Assembly (NCBI RefSeq): GCF_003253735.1
Contig: NZ_QKYW01000001.1
Location: 744,001 to 808,000 of the forward strand
Origin: Pseudomonas sp. URMO17WK12:I2
Lineage (GTDB): Bacteria > Pseudomonadota > Gammaproteobacteria > Pseudomonadales > Pseudomonadaceae
Direction: 5' to 3'
Length of the DNA: 64,000 nucleotides
Shown: piece by piece, positions 62,985 through 64,000 of the stretch
How the letters are laid out: every line of letters begins with the position of its first letter
Numbering within the stretch: position 1 is the first letter of the stretch
Notes under the pieces: generated by a model
Told to the model about the DNA's origin: nothing
The model's input: only the letters and a program-made list of their open reading frames with translations
Databases searched by the model: none
Position numbers and translations under genes: made by a program

Positions 62985-64000
62985 AGACTCTCCTCAGCGT
63001 CAGCTTCGCGATGCTGGCCATCGCCAGCGCCAGTGCCCACGCAGTAGGCGGCCAGGACTCCTACGAGCTGGTGCAAAAAGGCAAATACATCGCCACCCTC
63101 GGCGACTGCACCGCCTGCCACACGGTGCCCGGCAAGCCGCTGTTCTCTGGCGGCGTGGCCATCGACACGCCGTTCGGCAAGCTGCTGGGCGCCAACATCA
63201 CCCCCGATCAGCAAACCGGCATCGGCCGCTGGAACTTCGAGGAGTTCGAAGCCAGCATGGCCCGCGGTCACCGCCGCGACGGCAAGCAGCTCTACCCGGC
63301 CATGCCCTACGCGGCGTATACCAAGGTCACTCGCGAAGATAACCAGGCCCTGTGGGCCTATCTGCGCACCATCGAGCCGGTGCACAACGAGGTGCAGACC
63401 AACCAGCTGCCCTTCCCCTTCAGCCTGCGCCTGAACATGAAGGTGTGGAACTGGATGAACTTCACCGAGGGCGAGTTCAAGCCGCAAGCCGACAAGAGCG
63501 CCGAGTGGAATCGCGGCGCCTACCTGGTGCAGGGCCTGGGCCACTGCGGCAGCTGCCACACGCCGAAGAACCTGATCGGCGGCGACCAGAACGCCGAGTT
63601 CCTGCAGGGTGGCGAACTGCAGGGCTGGATGGCGCCCAACATCACCGGCGCCGGCCACGTTGGCCTCGGCGACTGGAGCGAGGCGGATATCGTCCAGTAC
63701 CTGAAGACCGGCGCCAACCGCTACGACATCGCCTCGGGGCCGATGGCCGAAGCGGTCGAGCACTCCACCCAGCATTGGCGTGACGACGACCTGATGGCAG
63801 TGGCCGTGTACCTCAAGGATCTCGACCATGAGTACGACAAGCCGCAGCCGCTGGCCGCCATTGAGCCGGCGATGAAGGCCGGTAGCGCCATCTACGCCGA
63901 CCGCTGTTCGGGTTGCCACACGCCAAACGGCGAAGGCATCGCCACGCTGTTCCCGAAACTGGCCAACGCGCCGCTGGTGAATGCCCAGGATGCCGCATCG
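62981..64000 (+). CDS. Triheme cytochrome c subunit of the dehydrogenase (3' end outside window)
   Basis: 340 codons are visible, with no stop before the window end. Signal peptide MKTLLSVSFAMLAIASASAH, then A. Three CxxCH heme sites: DCTACHTVP, HCGSCHTP and RCSGCHTP, as in the membrane-bound cytochrome subunits of gluconate and alcohol dehydrogenases that pass electrons to ubiquinone. Start ATG overlaps the FAD subunit stop by 4 bp. A C-terminal membrane anchor, if present, lies beyond the window. Confidence 0.93.
   Translation, partial: MKTLLSVSFAMLAIASASAHAVGGQDSYELVQKGKYIATLGDCTACHTVPGKPLFSGGVAIDTPFGKLLGANITPDQQTGIGRWNFEEFEASMARGHRRDGKQLYPAMPYAAYTKVTREDNQALWAYLRTIEPVHNEVQTNQLPFPFSLRLNMKVWNWMNFTEGEFKPQADKSAEWNRGAYLVQGLGHCGSCHTPKNLIGGDQNAEFLQGGELQGWMAPNITGAGHVGLGDWSEADIVQYLKTGANRYDIASGPMAEAVEHSTQHWRDDDLMAVAVYLKDLDHEYDKPQPLAAIEPAMKAGSAIYADRCSGCHTPNGEGIATLFPKLANAPLVNAQDAAS

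Overview
The window is a high-GC gammaproteobacterial chromosome segment that I assign to a Pseudomonas species. The reasons are an alginate-type exopolysaccharide cluster; a gene order from typA through thiI, glnA, ntrBC, trmL, secB, grxC, gpmI, envC, ctpA, the his genes, asmA-like, mutY and yggX to tRNA-Phe that resembles the P. aeruginosa PA5117-PA5155 neighbourhood as I remember it; and Pseudomonas-type REP palindromes. The window starts inside an algA-like gene and ends inside a cytochrome c gene.

Layout. (1) 1-13171 (+): a divergent alginate operon in the order algA-alg8-44-K-E-I-J-F-X-L-G. This differs from the canonical D-8-44-K-E-G-X-L-I-J-F-A order. Its AlgK has no lipobox cysteine, and its AlgG has DLQD in place of the epimerase DPHD motif, while the lyase and acetylation proteins keep their catalytic residues. 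(2) 13287-18586: typA and thiI (-), then glnA (+) behind a sigma-54 promoter with two upstream NtrC-like sites. (3) 18667-19390 and 31464-32289: two copies, in opposite orientation, of a large non-coding composite palindromic element with terminal inverted repeats. They flank a 12-kb conserved block: two DUF4124 genes, ntrBC, a membrane protein, trmL, secB-grxC-rhodanese (-), gpmI, envC and ctpA. A 290-bp-offset REP duplication and a 43-bp tandem repeat lie between ntrC and trmL. (4) 32360-37374 (-): two paralogous solute-binding proteins and the hisB-hisH-DUF2164-hisA-hisF operon. (5) 37531-43700: an OFA-family MFS transporter (-), then asmA-like/mutY/yggX (+) and tRNA-Phe. (6) 43815-52065: two small proteins, REP elements, and a signalling operon (-) of hybrid kinase, CheR, CheB, hybrid kinase and receiver, with another receiver gene divergent. 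(7) 52337-55308: a polar amino-acid ABC transporter. (8) 55339-60003: a methyltransferase, tRNA-Thr, a PAS histidine kinase, a LexA-boxed DUF1654 gene and a BdlA-like soluble chemoreceptor. (9) 60475-64000: a three-subunit FAD/cytochrome c gluconate-type dehydrogenase operon preceded by a 34-bp near-perfect palindrome.

How the genes fit together. The first block encodes c-di-GMP-gated polymerisation (Alg8/Alg44), periplasmic acetylation and trimming (AlgIJFXL) and outer-membrane export (AlgK/AlgE). The middle block holds nitrogen assimilation (GlnA plus NtrB/NtrC with recognisable cis sites), translation and secretion housekeeping, envelope maintenance (EnvC, CtpA) and histidine biosynthesis. 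The right side is rich in signalling proteins and ends in periplasmic sugar-acid oxidation.

All calls come from reading the sequence and remembered family knowledge; no searches were run.
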